A stretch of 64,000 nt of DNA. Source: Phytobacter ursingii (GTDB taxonomy: Bacteria > Pseudomonadota > Gammaproteobacteria > Enterobacterales > Enterobacteriaceae). A program made the translations under genes and the position numbers. Below, one piece after another: positions 8,491-18,294 of this stretch. The notes beneath the pieces are model-generated. The model saw only the letters and a list, made by a program, of their open reading frames with translations, ran no database searches and had not been told where the DNA came from. Position 1 is the first letter of the stretch. Every line of letters starts with the position of its first letter. The stretch is taken from NCBI GenBank assembly GCA_901456055.1, contig CABDWT010000001.1:1-64000 (forward strand), in the 5' to 3' direction.

Positions 8491-8964
8491 ATGAACATGA
8501 TTTATTACATCATTGCGTTTACCGCAGGTCTCGGGATCACTCTCCAGACGACCCTGAACAGCCAGTTAGCACGAGGGCTCGGCGGCGACCCGGTGACTGC
8601 CGCGTTATTTTCCTTCGCGGCCGGGGCGTTCAGCCTCGGAATTTACTCGCTGCTGCGGGGAGGATTATTCACCTCGCTTGCGGCCATTCCCTCTCAGCCC
8701 GTGTGGAGTCTGGCGGGGGGGCTGATCGGGGCGTGTGCCCTGTTCAGCTATGTGGTGCTCGCACCGAAAATCGGTTTTTCAGCGCTGCTCGGGCTGGCGA
8801 TTGTCGGACAGTTACTTTCTTCGCAGGCGATCGACCATTTTGGCCTGCTGGGTGCCATCCGGCGGCCGGTTTCGTTGCTGAAATTGGGAGGAATGCTGGT
8901 CATGCTGGCCGGGCTTGCCATTATGCTTTTTGGCGACAGGCTTTCTGCGCGCTTTCTGCATTAA
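8491..8964 (+). CDS. Small DMT-type permease (DUF606/YdcZ-like)
   Basis: The 157-residue protein has five hydrophobic helices and starts with YYIIAFTAGLGITLQTTLNSQLARGLG, typical of the DUF606 half-size members of the drug/metabolite transporter superfamily. They usually work as dimers or pairs; only one copy is present here. The ATG at 8491 is preferred because AGAGG at about 8477 gives proper spacing, whereas the GTG at 8482 directly abuts that site. It lies 14 bp after the amidohydrolase stop and probably exports or imports the substrate or product of that enzyme. Confidence 0.82.
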   Translation: MNMIYYIIAFTAGLGITLQTTLNSQLARGLGGDPVTAALFSFAAGAFSLGIYSLLRGGLFTSLAAIPSQPVWSLAGGLIGACALFSYVVLAPKIGFSALLGLAIVGQLLSSQAIDHFGLLGAIRRPVSLLKLGGMLVMLAGLAIMLFGDRLSARFLH

Positions 8965-9071
8965 CAGAGTGAAATACTGATCCTTCCTTATTCCGGACGT
9001 TTGCCCTTGTGCAGACGTCCATGTGCATTTATTTAAGCGAATGCGTACGTTTATCCCCCCGGAGAACTAAC

Positions 9072-9932
9072 ATGTTTTCAGTAGCAAGTGATGTCAGAAA
9101 TTTGCTGGGAGAATGTCCCCTCTGGTGCGAAAGAACACGCCGGCTGTTCTGGACGGACATTGAAGGAAGTGAACTGCTCGTCATGGAAGAAGACAGTAAC
9201 GTCGTGATGCGAAGGTCTCTGCCTGAACGCCTTGGATCGTTTGCCTTTACCGAAAAGACGGATGTCCTGCTGACAGGGCTGGCATCCGGATTAGGCTTTT
9301 ATGAACTCAGTACCGGTATTTATACCGCAATTGCAGCGTCCCCGGGGGAAGGGGGTACCCGTATCGGAGATGGACGTTGCGACCGTTCTGGTAACTTTGT
9401 TTTTGGAACCATGGACGACAGTTATCCTCCCAGATCTATCGGCAAATTTCACAGACTCAATGCGGCCACACTGGACATCGAGACGCTTCCGCTGCCCGAG
9501 GTTGCGATCCCGAACAGCATCTGTTTCAGCCCGGATGGTGGCACGATGTATTACTGTGACTCGATGCAGGGCCGCATATGCTGCTGTGATTACCCCTCTC
9601 TGACAAACCAGCGCGTGTTTACCGAACCTGAAGGGAAAGGGGCTCCGGACGGTTCATGCGTGGATGCAATGGGTTATTTGTGGAATGCTGAATGGGGAGG
9701 AAGTCGTATTGTCCGTTACCGTCCTGACGGGATGGCAGACTGTATCCTGCCCTCTCCCGGTATTCAGAGCACCTGTCCGGCGCTGGCGGGTGAGGCATTC
9801 ACTACACTGTACTGTACCAGTGCCAGTGTCGGCCTCTCTGTACAATCAGGTTATGATGGTGCCTTGTTAAAAGCGGAAACTGCCGTTTTCCCCGGTTTAC
9901 CAGAAAGCCGCTTCGCCGCCACAACATGCTGA
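9072..9932 (+). CDS. SMP-30/gluconolactonase-family hydrolase
   Basis: The protein (286 residues) is a six-bladed beta-propeller of the SMP-30/gluconolactonase/LRE family. Divalent-metal ligands visible are Glu in LLGECPLW (about residue 14), Asn in PNSICFSPDG, and Asp in APDGSCVD; the DGRCDRSGNFVFGTMD segment is also characteristic. These enzymes hydrolyse sugar lactones or similar cyclic esters. The ATG at 9072 has GGAG 8 bp before it, so the longer in-frame start at 9009 is not used. It is probably the last gene of the operon led by the amidohydrolase, about 107 bp downstream of the permease; the cluster context suggests a lactone or lactam intermediate. Confidence 0.85.
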   Translation: MFSVASDVRNLLGECPLWCERTRRLFWTDIEGSELLVMEEDSNVVMRRSLPERLGSFAFTEKTDVLLTGLASGLGFYELSTGIYTAIAASPGEGGTRIGDGRCDRSGNFVFGTMDDSYPPRSIGKFHRLNAATLDIETLPLPEVAIPNSICFSPDGGTMYYCDSMQGRICCCDYPSLTNQRVFTEPEGKGAPDGSCVDAMGYLWNAEWGGSRIVRYRPDGMADCILPSPGIQSTCPALAGEAFTTLYCTSASVGLSVQSGYDGALLKAETAVFPGLPESRFAATTC

Positions 9933-10214
9933 TCCGTTTCTGAGAACAGGGAATGAATGTCGCCGGAAGTGATAATTTAACGATGAGTCGATAATTCATC
10001 TCTCATCAGGTTAATGCTGAATGCTGACAAATTCCGCAACATCAGGTCATCTATAGTGAATAAATAAGGAGCAGTTAACGAAGGAAAGACAAGGAATGTG
10101 ATATACAAGGTGTGTACCTGGAGCACCTGTTCAGGAATGCTTAAGTTTAGAAAGGCCACCGCTTCAGGAAAACCTCCGGTTTCTTGCTGTGAGGACCGGG
10201 AAGTTAAAAGTGGC

Positions 10215-10787
10215 CTAGTCTTTTCCCGGGCCATGATTAAATTTGGTACCTTTACCGATAGCATAGAACTGACCACCGGCGACATAATGGATGGTCCGTA
10301 ATTCATCAGGCGCTTCGTCGAAAATCCAGTGACCATTTCGAAATACACGATCATCACTCCAGGCACCCACGATTTCCCCCATAAAGAGATTATGTTGCTG
10401 CTCATACGCAGTATTTGGTATCACCTTACACACTAACCAGCCAGCACAACCTTCCACTAACGGTATATCAAAATCTTCCTGATAAAATGTTGGTATTTTA
10501 TTATTTTTGTCAGGATGGTCTTTGTAGCTATGTTCGCCAGCGTATAAAACGACTTCCATCTGACTTACAACAGGAATTTGAATGACAAAAAAACCACTTC
10601 TTTCCACTAACTCACGTGTGTAAGCCTGCGGGCATATAAATGCCATCACTTTATTAATTCCCACCAGACTAACCCAGGCCGCGGTCATGATATTACCTTT
10701 GCCATTATGTTTGGCGGAAATCATGGTAGTGGGGCCTGGCTGTAACAAACGATAGGCTTTTCCCAGCTCTACAGACTGTATTGACAT
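10215..10787 (-). CDS. Flavin reductase-like FMN-binding protein
   Basis: The 190-residue protein has the split-barrel flavin reductase domain: GPTTMISAKHNGKGNIMTAAW at residues 18-38, then ICPQAYTRELVERSGFFVIQIP and a GEHSYKDHPDKNNK loop, ending in HYVAGGQFYAIGKG. Members either supply reduced flavin to monooxygenases or reduce substrates directly, using NAD(P)H in the cytoplasm. It is transcribed in the same direction as the quinone-reductase-like and aldo-keto reductase genes upstream (92-bp gap), forming a small redox group next to a LysR regulator. AGGAG lies upstream of the ATG at 10787. Confidence 0.85.
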   Translation of the reverse strand: MSIQSVELGKAYRLLQPGPTTMISAKHNGKGNIMTAAWVSLVGINKVMAFICPQAYTRELVERSGFFVIQIPVVSQMEVVLYAGEHSYKDHPDKNNKIPTFYQEDFDIPLVEGCAGWLVCKVIPNTAYEQQHNLFMGEIVGAWSDDRVFRNGHWIFDEAPDELRTIHYVAGGQFYAIGKGTKFNHGPGKD

Positions 10788-10879
10788 ATGAATTCCTCCT
10801 GCCCATAAAAAAATATGCCGTTATCAGGAACGGCACATTACATATGGTTTTATATACCCAGGGGATTATCCGTTGATAA

Positions 10880-11395
10880 TCAGGCTAGCACAGCGCTGTA
10901 ACGTTCAGCTTGTGTCATAATTTCTTCGTCGCTGATAGTCGCACTTCCACCTGTAATAAACGGCATAAGATATTGCATACCCAAGTACCCGGAGATAGTT
11001 TCAAAGGTCACAAGATATTCTCCCACAGTATGTCCGGCAGCGCCATCAGGCTGGTAAGCCGATTCCGCACCACCGAGAGAAACCGCCAGCATGAGTTTCT
11101 TGTTAAGCAGCGCCTGCGTTTCGCCGCCGTGGGACCAGCCGAACGTTAACACATCATCAAGCCATTGCTTAAGCAGTGGTGGAGTACTGTACCATTGCAT
11201 CGGGAACTGAAGCACAATGCGATCAGCCTTTTCCAGCTCCGCGTGTTCAGCTGCCACATCAATTTTGCCCTCCGGATATAAGTCATACAGATAGCGGAGA
11301 TTAACATCTGGCAGTGATTCTGCACTTTTAGCGAGTGCTGAATTAACACGGGATTGGTTAATGTTAGGGTGAAAAACTAATACGGTGGTTTTCAT
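10880..11395 (-). CDS. NAD(P)H-dependent quinone oxidoreductase, KefF/MdaB-like
   Basis: The 171-residue cytoplasmic protein has a flavodoxin-like fold (PF02525 type). It begins TTVLVFHPNINQSRVNSAL, the FMN-binding loop, and carries LQFPMQWYSTPPLLKQWLDD, the most recognisable family motif, followed by GWSHGG. Homologues are two-electron quinone reductases or KefF-type ancillary proteins of potassium efflux; no kef gene is nearby, so quinone or electrophile detoxification is more likely. It sits 17 bp downstream of the aldo-keto reductase stop codon on the same strand and is probably co-transcribed. Confidence 0.87.
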   Translation of the reverse strand: MKTTVLVFHPNINQSRVNSALAKSAESLPDVNLRYLYDLYPEGKIDVAAEHAELEKADRIVLQFPMQWYSTPPLLKQWLDDVLTFGWSHGGETQALLNKKLMLAVSLGGAESAYQPDGAAGHTVGEYLVTFETISGYLGMQYLMPFITGGSATISDEEIMTQAERYSAVLA

Positions 11396-11412
11396 TTTAG
11401 TCTCTGTTTCTG

Positions 11413-12378
11413 TTAAAAAAAGGTTTCATCAATATCAAGTCTGGATAATGCTGCATTGATATCGTTTAATTCATGTTCACTGAGTTGTGTATGGGTGGCA
11501 TGGAAGTTCTCTTCCAGTCGATGTAATTTTGTTGTCCCCGGGATAGGGACGATAAATGGCTTTTGAGCCAGTTCCCAGGCGAGCACAACCTGTGCTGAGG
11601 TGGCATTTTTGCTTTCGGCAATTTCAGCGATTAAATTTAAAAGTGCCTGATTATTTTCAATAACCTCAGGTTTAAAACGCCCCATCATCCCCCGGTAGTC
11701 GCCTTCCGCATATTTTGTGTTTTTTGTCAGCCGGCCACTTAAGAATCCGTTACCTAACGGACTGTATGCCATAAAGCCAATATCCAGTTCCTCACAAACC
11801 GTAAACAAATCTTGTTCAGGTTTACGCCACATCATTGAATATTGATCTTCAATAGCCGTAACAGGGCAGACGGCATGGGCTCGTCGTATGTAAGATGCCG
11901 GCGCGTTTGATAATCCCCAGTATTTAATTTTACCTTCTGATATCAAGTCCTTCATTAAACCAGCCACCACTTCCGGCTCGACATCAGGATCAATACGGTG
12001 TTGATAGAACAGGTCTATACAGTCAGTCTGCAATCGTTTCAGAGAGCCTTCTAATTGCTCCCTGACAGAATCCGGGCGGCTGTCTGATACCGGAACTAAC
12101 AGGCCATCAATATTTTTCATTCCGGTCACGCCAAATTTCGTCGCGATGACGACGTTCTCCCGGTATTTTTTTAGCGCAATACCTAACAATTCTTCGTTTT
12201 CAAACCCATAAATAGGGGCAGTGTCAAAAAGGTTACAGCCCAGTTCGATAGCCTTATCTACCAGCTTCATCCTTTCCTTCATTTCAACCGAGTGGCCATA
12301 GCCATGATCCATGCCCATGCACCCCAGCCCCATTTCAGATACCTGAAGCCCCTGACTACCTAACCGTCTCATTTTCAT
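11413..12378 (-). CDS. Aldo-keto reductase
   Basis: This 321-residue protein has the full AKR barrel. The catalytic tetrad is visible as Asp52 and Tyr57 (FDTAPIYG), Lys81 (IATKFG) and His127 (FYQHRID), and the NADPH-binding C-terminal IPGTTKLHRLEEN motif is present. It resembles the YakC/AKR13 group that reduces aldehydes and small ketones. The ATG at 12378 is taken as start; an in-frame TTG two codons earlier is closer to an AAGAAGGG site and cannot be excluded. It leads a minus-strand group with two flavoproteins and is divergent from a LysR regulator 117 bp away. Confidence 0.9.
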   Translation of the reverse strand: MKMRRLGSQGLQVSEMGLGCMGMDHGYGHSVEMKERMKLVDKAIELGCNLFDTAPIYGFENEELLGIALKKYRENVVIATKFGVTGMKNIDGLLVPVSDSRPDSVREQLEGSLKRLQTDCIDLFYQHRIDPDVEPEVVAGLMKDLISEGKIKYWGLSNAPASYIRRAHAVCPVTAIEDQYSMMWRKPEQDLFTVCEELDIGFMAYSPLGNGFLSGRLTKNTKYAEGDYRGMMGRFKPEVIENNQALLNLIAEIAESKNATSAQVVLAWELAQKPFIVPIPGTTKLHRLEENFHATHTQLSEHELNDINAALSRLDIDETFF

Positions 12379-12495
12379 GATCAATTCTTACCCTTCTTTA
12401 AGCATTGATGAGTTTGACTGGTCAAGTTTACGGGTGGATTTGTTGCGGAAAAATTGCTAAATTAACAAATTAGAATTGCAGAAAACACAACTATC

Positions 12496-13395
12496 ATGAA
12501 CAGACTCGACGCGCTCAAATTTTTTATTACCGCTGCGGAAACCCTGAATTTTCGTGAAACCGCCGTCAAACTGGCAATTTCTCCCTCTGTGGTTACACGG
12601 ACCATTGCGGAACTGGAAAATCAGCTCGGAGAACCGCTGTTCACACGAAATACCCGCTCGATTTTACTCACCAGTTTCGGGGAACTCTTTTTACCCAGGG
12701 CAAGGCGCCTGCTGGAAGATTCAGACGCTCTGTTTCAGACAGCCAAAGATAACAATGAAATGAAAGGGATAGTGAGGATTACGTTGTTTCGCTTTCCTGG
12801 CCATGAACAGGTTTTGTATGAATTACTGACAGCCCTCCATCCGTATCCTGAGCTGTTTATTGACTGGCGCTTAGATATGATGAAGCTGGATACTGTTCAG
12901 CACCGTATTGACATAGGCATTCGTATCGAACGTGAACCCAACCCTAACTTTATTGTCAGGCCCATCACAGAAGTGAAGCATGCTCTGCTCACTTCCCCCG
13001 ATCTGGTGGATAAATTAGGTGCCCCAACAGACTTTGAAGATCTACGCCAGCGCTACCCGTTCAGCGGTCTGCTTAATCCTGAAACTGGCAAGGTATTTGA
13101 ATTTATGCTCGACAGCGTGAATACATTCGTTCCTCGTCATTTAGAATTCTTTACCACTGACTCACAGGCTGAAATTCAGGCCGCATTAGCTGGTAAAGCG
13201 GTAATACAGTCAAGTTATTTAGCCTGCAGAGAATATCTGGAAAATGGCAGGCTGGTAAATGTCCTGCCTGAATTAAAACTTGAGACCTGGCAGCTTTATC
13301 TTTATCGGCCGTATCAGTCAATTATCCCGAAACGTGTAAAGAAGATATTCGATATTTTAGAGGAAATATTACTCAGGCATTTTAATAGAAAATAA
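12496..13395 (+). CDS. LysR-type transcriptional regulator
   Basis: The 299-residue protein carries an N-terminal winged helix-turn-helix (FITAAETLNFRETAVKLAIS, then VVTRTIAELENQLGEPLFTR) and a substrate-binding-like effector domain from about residue 90. It is divergent from the aldo-keto reductase and quinone-reductase genes and likely activates them, perhaps in response to an electrophile or quinone. The 117-bp intergenic region contains AT-rich T-N11-A type half sites (CTAA...TTAG near 12460) but no perfect dyad. Confidence 0.9.
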   Translation: MNRLDALKFFITAAETLNFRETAVKLAISPSVVTRTIAELENQLGEPLFTRNTRSILLTSFGELFLPRARRLLEDSDALFQTAKDNNEMKGIVRITLFRFPGHEQVLYELLTALHPYPELFIDWRLDMMKLDTVQHRIDIGIRIEREPNPNFIVRPITEVKHALLTSPDLVDKLGAPTDFEDLRQRYPFSGLLNPETGKVFEFMLDSVNTFVPRHLEFFTTDSQAEIQAALAGKAVIQSSYLACREYLENGRLVNVLPELKLETWQLYLYRPYQSIIPKRVKKIFDILEEILLRHFNRK

Positions 13396-14806
<1,411 letters not shown>

Positions 14807-14822
14807 TCTGGCCTACTCAGAT

Positions 14823-14857
14823 AAACTGACATTGCTGGATTAAAGCAATGTCAGTTT
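14823..14857 (+). terminator. Hairpin terminator after hemB
   Basis: AAACTGACATTGCT (14823-14836) pairs perfectly with AGCAATGTCAGTTT (14844-14857) around a 7-base loop, 17 bp after the hemB stop. The A-rich left and T-rich right ends resemble a bidirectional terminator. Confidence 0.75.
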
Positions 14858-14859
14858 CA

Positions 14860-14917
14860 GGCACGGAGCGGACAGAAACCTAGATCACAAGGCCCGCTGA
14901 GAGCGAAGTGCGGACAT
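14860..14917 (+). repeat. Dispersed repeat, copy 5 (partial)
   Basis: GGCACGGAGCGGACAGAAA is followed by AAGGCCCGCTGAGAGCGAAG and a terminal GCGGACAT. This is the core and right end of the dispersed repeat; the left arm is lost at the hemB terminator. Confidence 0.6.
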
Positions 14918-14943
14918 ACGATGAGATGAGATAACTTTAAAAA

Positions 14944-15804
14944 TTACTGGTAAATACTGGCTTCCAAAGGAGGACCATCGATCGTTACCCTGCTGATATT
15001 ATCGGTTCGGTCAAAAATATCTCCTCCAAATATCAGTTCAAACTCTGACTTAACATCTTCTAAGTACTCTAAAATTGTAATCAATAACTCACGAAATGTG
15101 TCGCAATGCCATTGGATATGAGGAGTTATTTGAGAAAGCACAGTAGCCTTAAAGTCATCCAGGGTCTTTGGAACGTCCAGCAAAGTACCGGTGTTTAGCC
15201 CTCTCGATATCGACATGTAGTTGAACATCGACAAAATCATTATCGAGCCACCTTCCTGTTGCCTTAACTTATCAAACTTCTCTTTATTATGAGGGGTGAG
15301 ATTGTCATAAGCTTGATCTCTCTGATGGTTGAACTCTTCGGTGTACAAAAGCACCTTGTCCGCAGCATCACCAATAAGTGGGCAAAAGTACCTTTTCCAC
15401 CAAGCCTCAAAATATCTCTGCTGAAACTCTAGATATGTCATGCCGGTAATATTTGTGTTTTGCGTATACTGCTTCGCCCCATACTGAAGCCCATACTTTG
15501 AAATAATAAAGCCAATGTTAGCCCCGGTCTCATGCATTACCGTAGTGAAAGAATGGACTACGGTCTGTGGTACAGGACTAGCCCAGTTTTTGCATTCCAC
15601 TATGTATCTGATCTTATCCACGCTTCGGGGATCTATTGCGAGAACATCTACATTCACCGAACCACGCGGGGTCTCTACTTTGGCCTCAACTTCCGCATAC
15701 AAGCCGACATTTCGAAAGATACGTTGGACACCGGTCTGGAGATCTTGCCAATTCATTGGTAATGGGTCATCGATCACTTCTAATTTCCTATGCACTGTCC
15801 GCAT
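14944..15804 (-). CDS. Mrr-like restriction endonuclease
   Basis: The 286-residue protein has a PD-(D/E)xK nuclease core of the Mrr_cat type at residues 40-110: VNVDVLAI (Asp), then YIVECKNW (E-x-K), followed by the QTVVHSFTTVMHETGANIGFI helix region and ISKYGLQYGAKQY. The C-terminal 150 residues have no recognisable domain and may recognise DNA or a partner. Mrr-type nucleases often cut methylated or foreign DNA as type IV restriction enzymes, or act as damage-response nucleases. No methyltransferase is adjacent, consistent with a modification-dependent or abortive defence role (inference). It stands alone between two dispersed-repeat fragments. Confidence 0.8.
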   Translation of the reverse strand: MRTVHRKLEVIDDPLPMNWQDLQTGVQRIFRNVGLYAEVEAKVETPRGSVNVDVLAIDPRSVDKIRYIVECKNWASPVPQTVVHSFTTVMHETGANIGFIISKYGLQYGAKQYTQNTNITGMTYLEFQQRYFEAWWKRYFCPLIGDAADKVLLYTEEFNHQRDQAYDNLTPHNKEKFDKLRQQEGGSIMILSMFNYMSISRGLNTGTLLDVPKTLDDFKATVLSQITPHIQWHCDTFRELLITILEYLEDVKSEFELIFGGDIFDRTDNISRVTIDGPPLEASIYQ

Positions 15805-15869
15805 GCCCCGCTAAGGCTACTGCATAATACAAAAGCCGTCACCCCGAATTGGTACAGATTTTGGAACTA

Positions 15870-15899
15870 AGGTCGGCCCCTGGCACACAGGAAACGGCA
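15870..15899 (+). repeat. Dispersed repeat fragment, copy 6
   Basis: GGTCGGCCCCTGGCACACAG followed by GAAACGGCAG is a degenerate left hairpin of the dispersed repeat. It lies 66 bp upstream of the nuclease start. Confidence 0.45.
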
Positions 15900-15996
15900 G
15901 ATTCAGCAAACGAGGAGACAGAACCTGCCTGATCTTGACGTGTCGTCAATAAAGTGAATGATGGATATTTGAAGAAAACGCATGTTACTGCATTTC

Positions 15997-16479
15997 TCAG
16001 ATGAATTGTTTTTCGTACCTATCTAAATGATGTTTAAAAAATTTTTCATAATCTTCTGCGGCACTAACCAATATGGTGACTGTTATAGCAGGTTCATCTA
16101 GCTCTTGTGACAAATCTTCGATAGCGATAAAACCACAGATTATTTCTTCATCAGTTTCACTAATGAATAGTTTACATCCCGTTGTATCGGCATTTGGAAA
16201 GTAAAACTGAGTTGGTATTAAATCCCCATGAACGATTCCCATTGGGGGATCACCAAATTCTAATTCAGAGACACCAATAGTTTTGCCTTCTTTTCTAATT
16301 TCAAATATCACTTCATTCCCCTTGAGCCACTGATGTTTTTGGCGATAACCTCGTTGATAACTAATGTAACAATGCCTCGAAAAATGAGAAATTACTTTAT
16401 CAGTAATGCCCGCCCCTGGCACCCAGCAGACGTTCGTAGAGCTTACATGCTGTACACAGAAAGATTTTTTGTAGGGCAT
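15997..16479 (-). CDS. Hypothetical protein with repeat-derived N terminus
   Basis: The open frame encodes 160 residues, but its first third does not look like an ordinary protein: residues around 15-27 are encoded by a fragment of the dispersed repeat (16404-16434). The conserved-looking part begins about residue 50 (WLKGNEVIFEIRKEGKTIGVSEL), continues through EFGDPPMGIVHGDLIPTQFYF and ends acidic. A GTG at 16311 preceded by AAGGGG could start a 104-residue product and is a realistic alternative. No signal peptide, membrane helix or known domain is recognised. The small acidic composition and island location are reminiscent of immunity proteins, without firm evidence. Possibly a 5'-truncated gene. 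Confidence 0.5.
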   Translation of the reverse strand: MPYKKSFCVQHVSSTNVCWVPGAGITDKVISHFSRHCYISYQRGYRQKHQWLKGNEVIFEIRKEGKTIGVSELEFGDPPMGIVHGDLIPTQFYFPNADTTGCKLFISETDEEIICGFIAIEDLSQELDEPAITVTILVSAAEDYEKFFKHHLDRYEKQFI

Positions 16480-16615
16480 TAAATGGGAAGGGGGTTCTTA
16501 TAGGGCTTGTAAGTATCTGGCGATGCGCCATGAATAAAGATCCCGAAAACTATGGGAATCTCGTATGCACTGTTTGCATATACTATAGGTTGAATTGTAG
16601 GTTTTAATTAAATTT

Positions 16616-16765
16616 CAATAAATATCTATGTTAATCAATAATAAAACACCAATGCATCATTGGGGTGTGGGCGTCGAAATTCTCTAGTGTACTCATCAGT
16701 TTATGATGTCCATTTTCTTAAATTTTAATGAGTTAGTGATGTTTATTGTTCTCATTGAGTTTCAC
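16616..16765 (+). repeat. Long direct repeat, left copy
   Basis: A roughly 150-bp AT-rich segment including TTAATCAATAATAAAACACC, ATGCATCATT, GGCGTCGAAA, TTTTCTTAAATTTTAATGAG and GTTCTCATTGAGTT. A diverged copy in the same orientation lies at 19488-19629. The broken integrase gene begins just inside this copy. Confidence 0.75.
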
Positions 16766-16894
16766 GTCTCATTGATTTTCATGAATGCCGGGGCATTTCA
16801 TAAATGCGCAGGTTGCATGATAACGGAGTCTGTGAGGGAGGAAAACCAGAGGGAAGGCCGCTGTTGTTTAAAACGAGAGAAATGATGAAGCCGG

Positions 16895-17305
16895 GTGACA
16901 ACGATAAAGCCGATATTGGCAAAAATCGTGGTTTACGCGTCCTCCAGTGGAGTCATCGGGGTTACGCCTTTTTTCTATCGATATGCGAGTCCTCTGACTG
17001 GAAAACTTGCTCAGGTCAAAATTGGCAACTTCCCGCAGACTTCTCTCGCCGTTGCACGTCTTAAACTTCACGAATTAAAGCTTCTCTGACAGGAAGGTAG
17101 GTGTCCTGCGTCAGAGCTTAAGCAAGATAAGCTCCAGCGTGCGATTGAAGCTGAACAGGCTAAGATCCCTGAATTGACCGTACTGGGATTAATTGAACTG
17201 TATCTTACCGAACGTATTGAGGATCGTAAAACGAAGGACGGGAAGGTCATTCCCGGTGCCAGAAAGCCGAAAGGGCAGGCTGAGGTTCGTCGTACTCTCT
17301 ATTTT
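16895..17305 (+). pseudogene. Integrase remnant (DUF4102 type), frameshifted and truncated
   Basis: The frame from 16895 contains a phage/island integrase N-terminal segment (FFYRYASPLTGKLAQVKIGN, then FPQTSLAVARLKLHELKLL). An in-frame TGA at about 17087, where homologues read Arg, interrupts it. The same reading then continues as GRCPASELKQDK and, from 17174, VLGLIELYLTERIEDRKTKD through PGARKPKGQAEVRRTLY. After that the sequence changes abruptly and joins a transposase fragment, so the core-binding remainder and catalytic domain are missing. It marks the left end of a decayed integrative element. Confidence 0.8.
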
Positions 17306-17384
17306 AAACTCTTCGGGATAACGCTTACCGTTCATGGGCACCTCTCTTTAAACCATCTTAATGGACTGCCCCCTCTATGGAGGA

Positions 17385-17740
17385 AGAAAATCAGCGCCTT
17401 AATTCCTCTGCGAAAGAGTGCAGGATACTGGCCGGTGGAGTATGCAGACTGGAACCGTGCGGTTACAAATCAGCGACTGAGTGGGAGCAAGGCCCGGTGG
17501 AAATGGACAACAGATTATAACCGTCGGTCGATAGCGGAAACGGCGATGTACAGAGTAAAGCACTATTCGGGGAGGCGCTGATACTGCGTGATTACGATGG
17601 TCAGGTCGCAGAGGCTCTGGCTATGGTACGTGCGCTGAACAAAATGACGAAGGCAGGTATGCCAGAAAGCGTATGTATCGCCTGAAAACCTGACCGCTAC
17701 GGAGATGCTTACCCAAAATCTGATTTATTCAACTAAGTCC
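17385..17740 (+). mobile_element. IS5-family (IS903-like) right-end remnant
   Basis: Reading frames here encode the C terminus of an IS5-family transposase: ALIPLRKSAGYWPVEYADWN, then SKARWKWTTDYNRRSIAETA and MYRVK. After a frameshift near 17575 it continues LRDYDGQVAEALAMVRALNK and MTKAGMPESV. GATTTATTCAACTAAGTCC at 17722-17740 resembles the right inverted repeat of IS903-type elements. The left end and most of the transposase are gone. The insertion probably destroyed the integrase gene. Confidence 0.75.
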
Positions 17741-17856
17741 TTATAGGAATAATCCTAACTACTCATTTTGTTTGCGCCGGGATAATAAAATAAGGATCTC
17801 TTTCATATGATAAGTACAAGTGAAAGAGCAATAAAAATAAGATGGAATAAATCATT

Positions 17857-18294
17857 ATGTCTTACACTATTTTCATCAAACGTTTATGGCAGAGCGAAAA
17901 TTCAACAATAAGTGAATTCTCGATATCCGGCACTGAAATTTCCGGTTATTTTCTGGAACGCCCCGGGCCGGATACGACGGAAGCAAATTTACGAAAAAGA
18001 ATCCCTGACGGCTCCTATAGCTTGAAATGGCATGCCAGCGGCAGACTGCGGAAATTTAGCCCATTACCTAATTTGTTCAATGCGAGTGTACCCTCAAGTC
18101 GCGCTGTACTGATCCATCCAGGCAACGTTCCTGCCGACACGGATGGTTGTTTATTGCCCGGGAAGTCAAAAGGAGATGACCGAATAGGGCAAAGTCTGGG
18201 GTTATATGAAGAGATTAAGCAATTGATGGTTGATAAAGGGATAGAAAATTTTAATGTATTAATCACCTCATGCTACGTGGATTGTAAAAAATGA
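17857..18294 (+). CDS. DUF5675-family protein, candidate effector
   Basis: The 145-residue protein lacks a signal peptide and matches the DUF5675 layout: an N-terminal strand segment, SGYFLERPGPDTTEANLRKR, then IPDGSYSLKWHASGR, RAVLIHPGNVPADTDGCLL and a LYEEIKQLM helix. The His and Asp/Cys in the IHPGNxPxDTxGC region resemble an L,D-transpeptidase-like active site and are the best candidates for catalysis. DUF5675 domains occur at the end of phage lysis or type VI secretion effector proteins. Its stop overlaps the next gene's ATG (ATGA), and that gene encodes a secreted protein, the arrangement expected of a cell-wall-acting effector with a periplasmic immunity partner. Function is inferred. 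Confidence 0.75.
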   Translation: MSYTIFIKRLWQSENSTISEFSISGTEISGYFLERPGPDTTEANLRKRIPDGSYSLKWHASGRLRKFSPLPNLFNASVPSSRAVLIHPGNVPADTDGCLLPGKSKGDDRIGQSLGLYEEIKQLMVDKGIENFNVLITSCYVDCKK

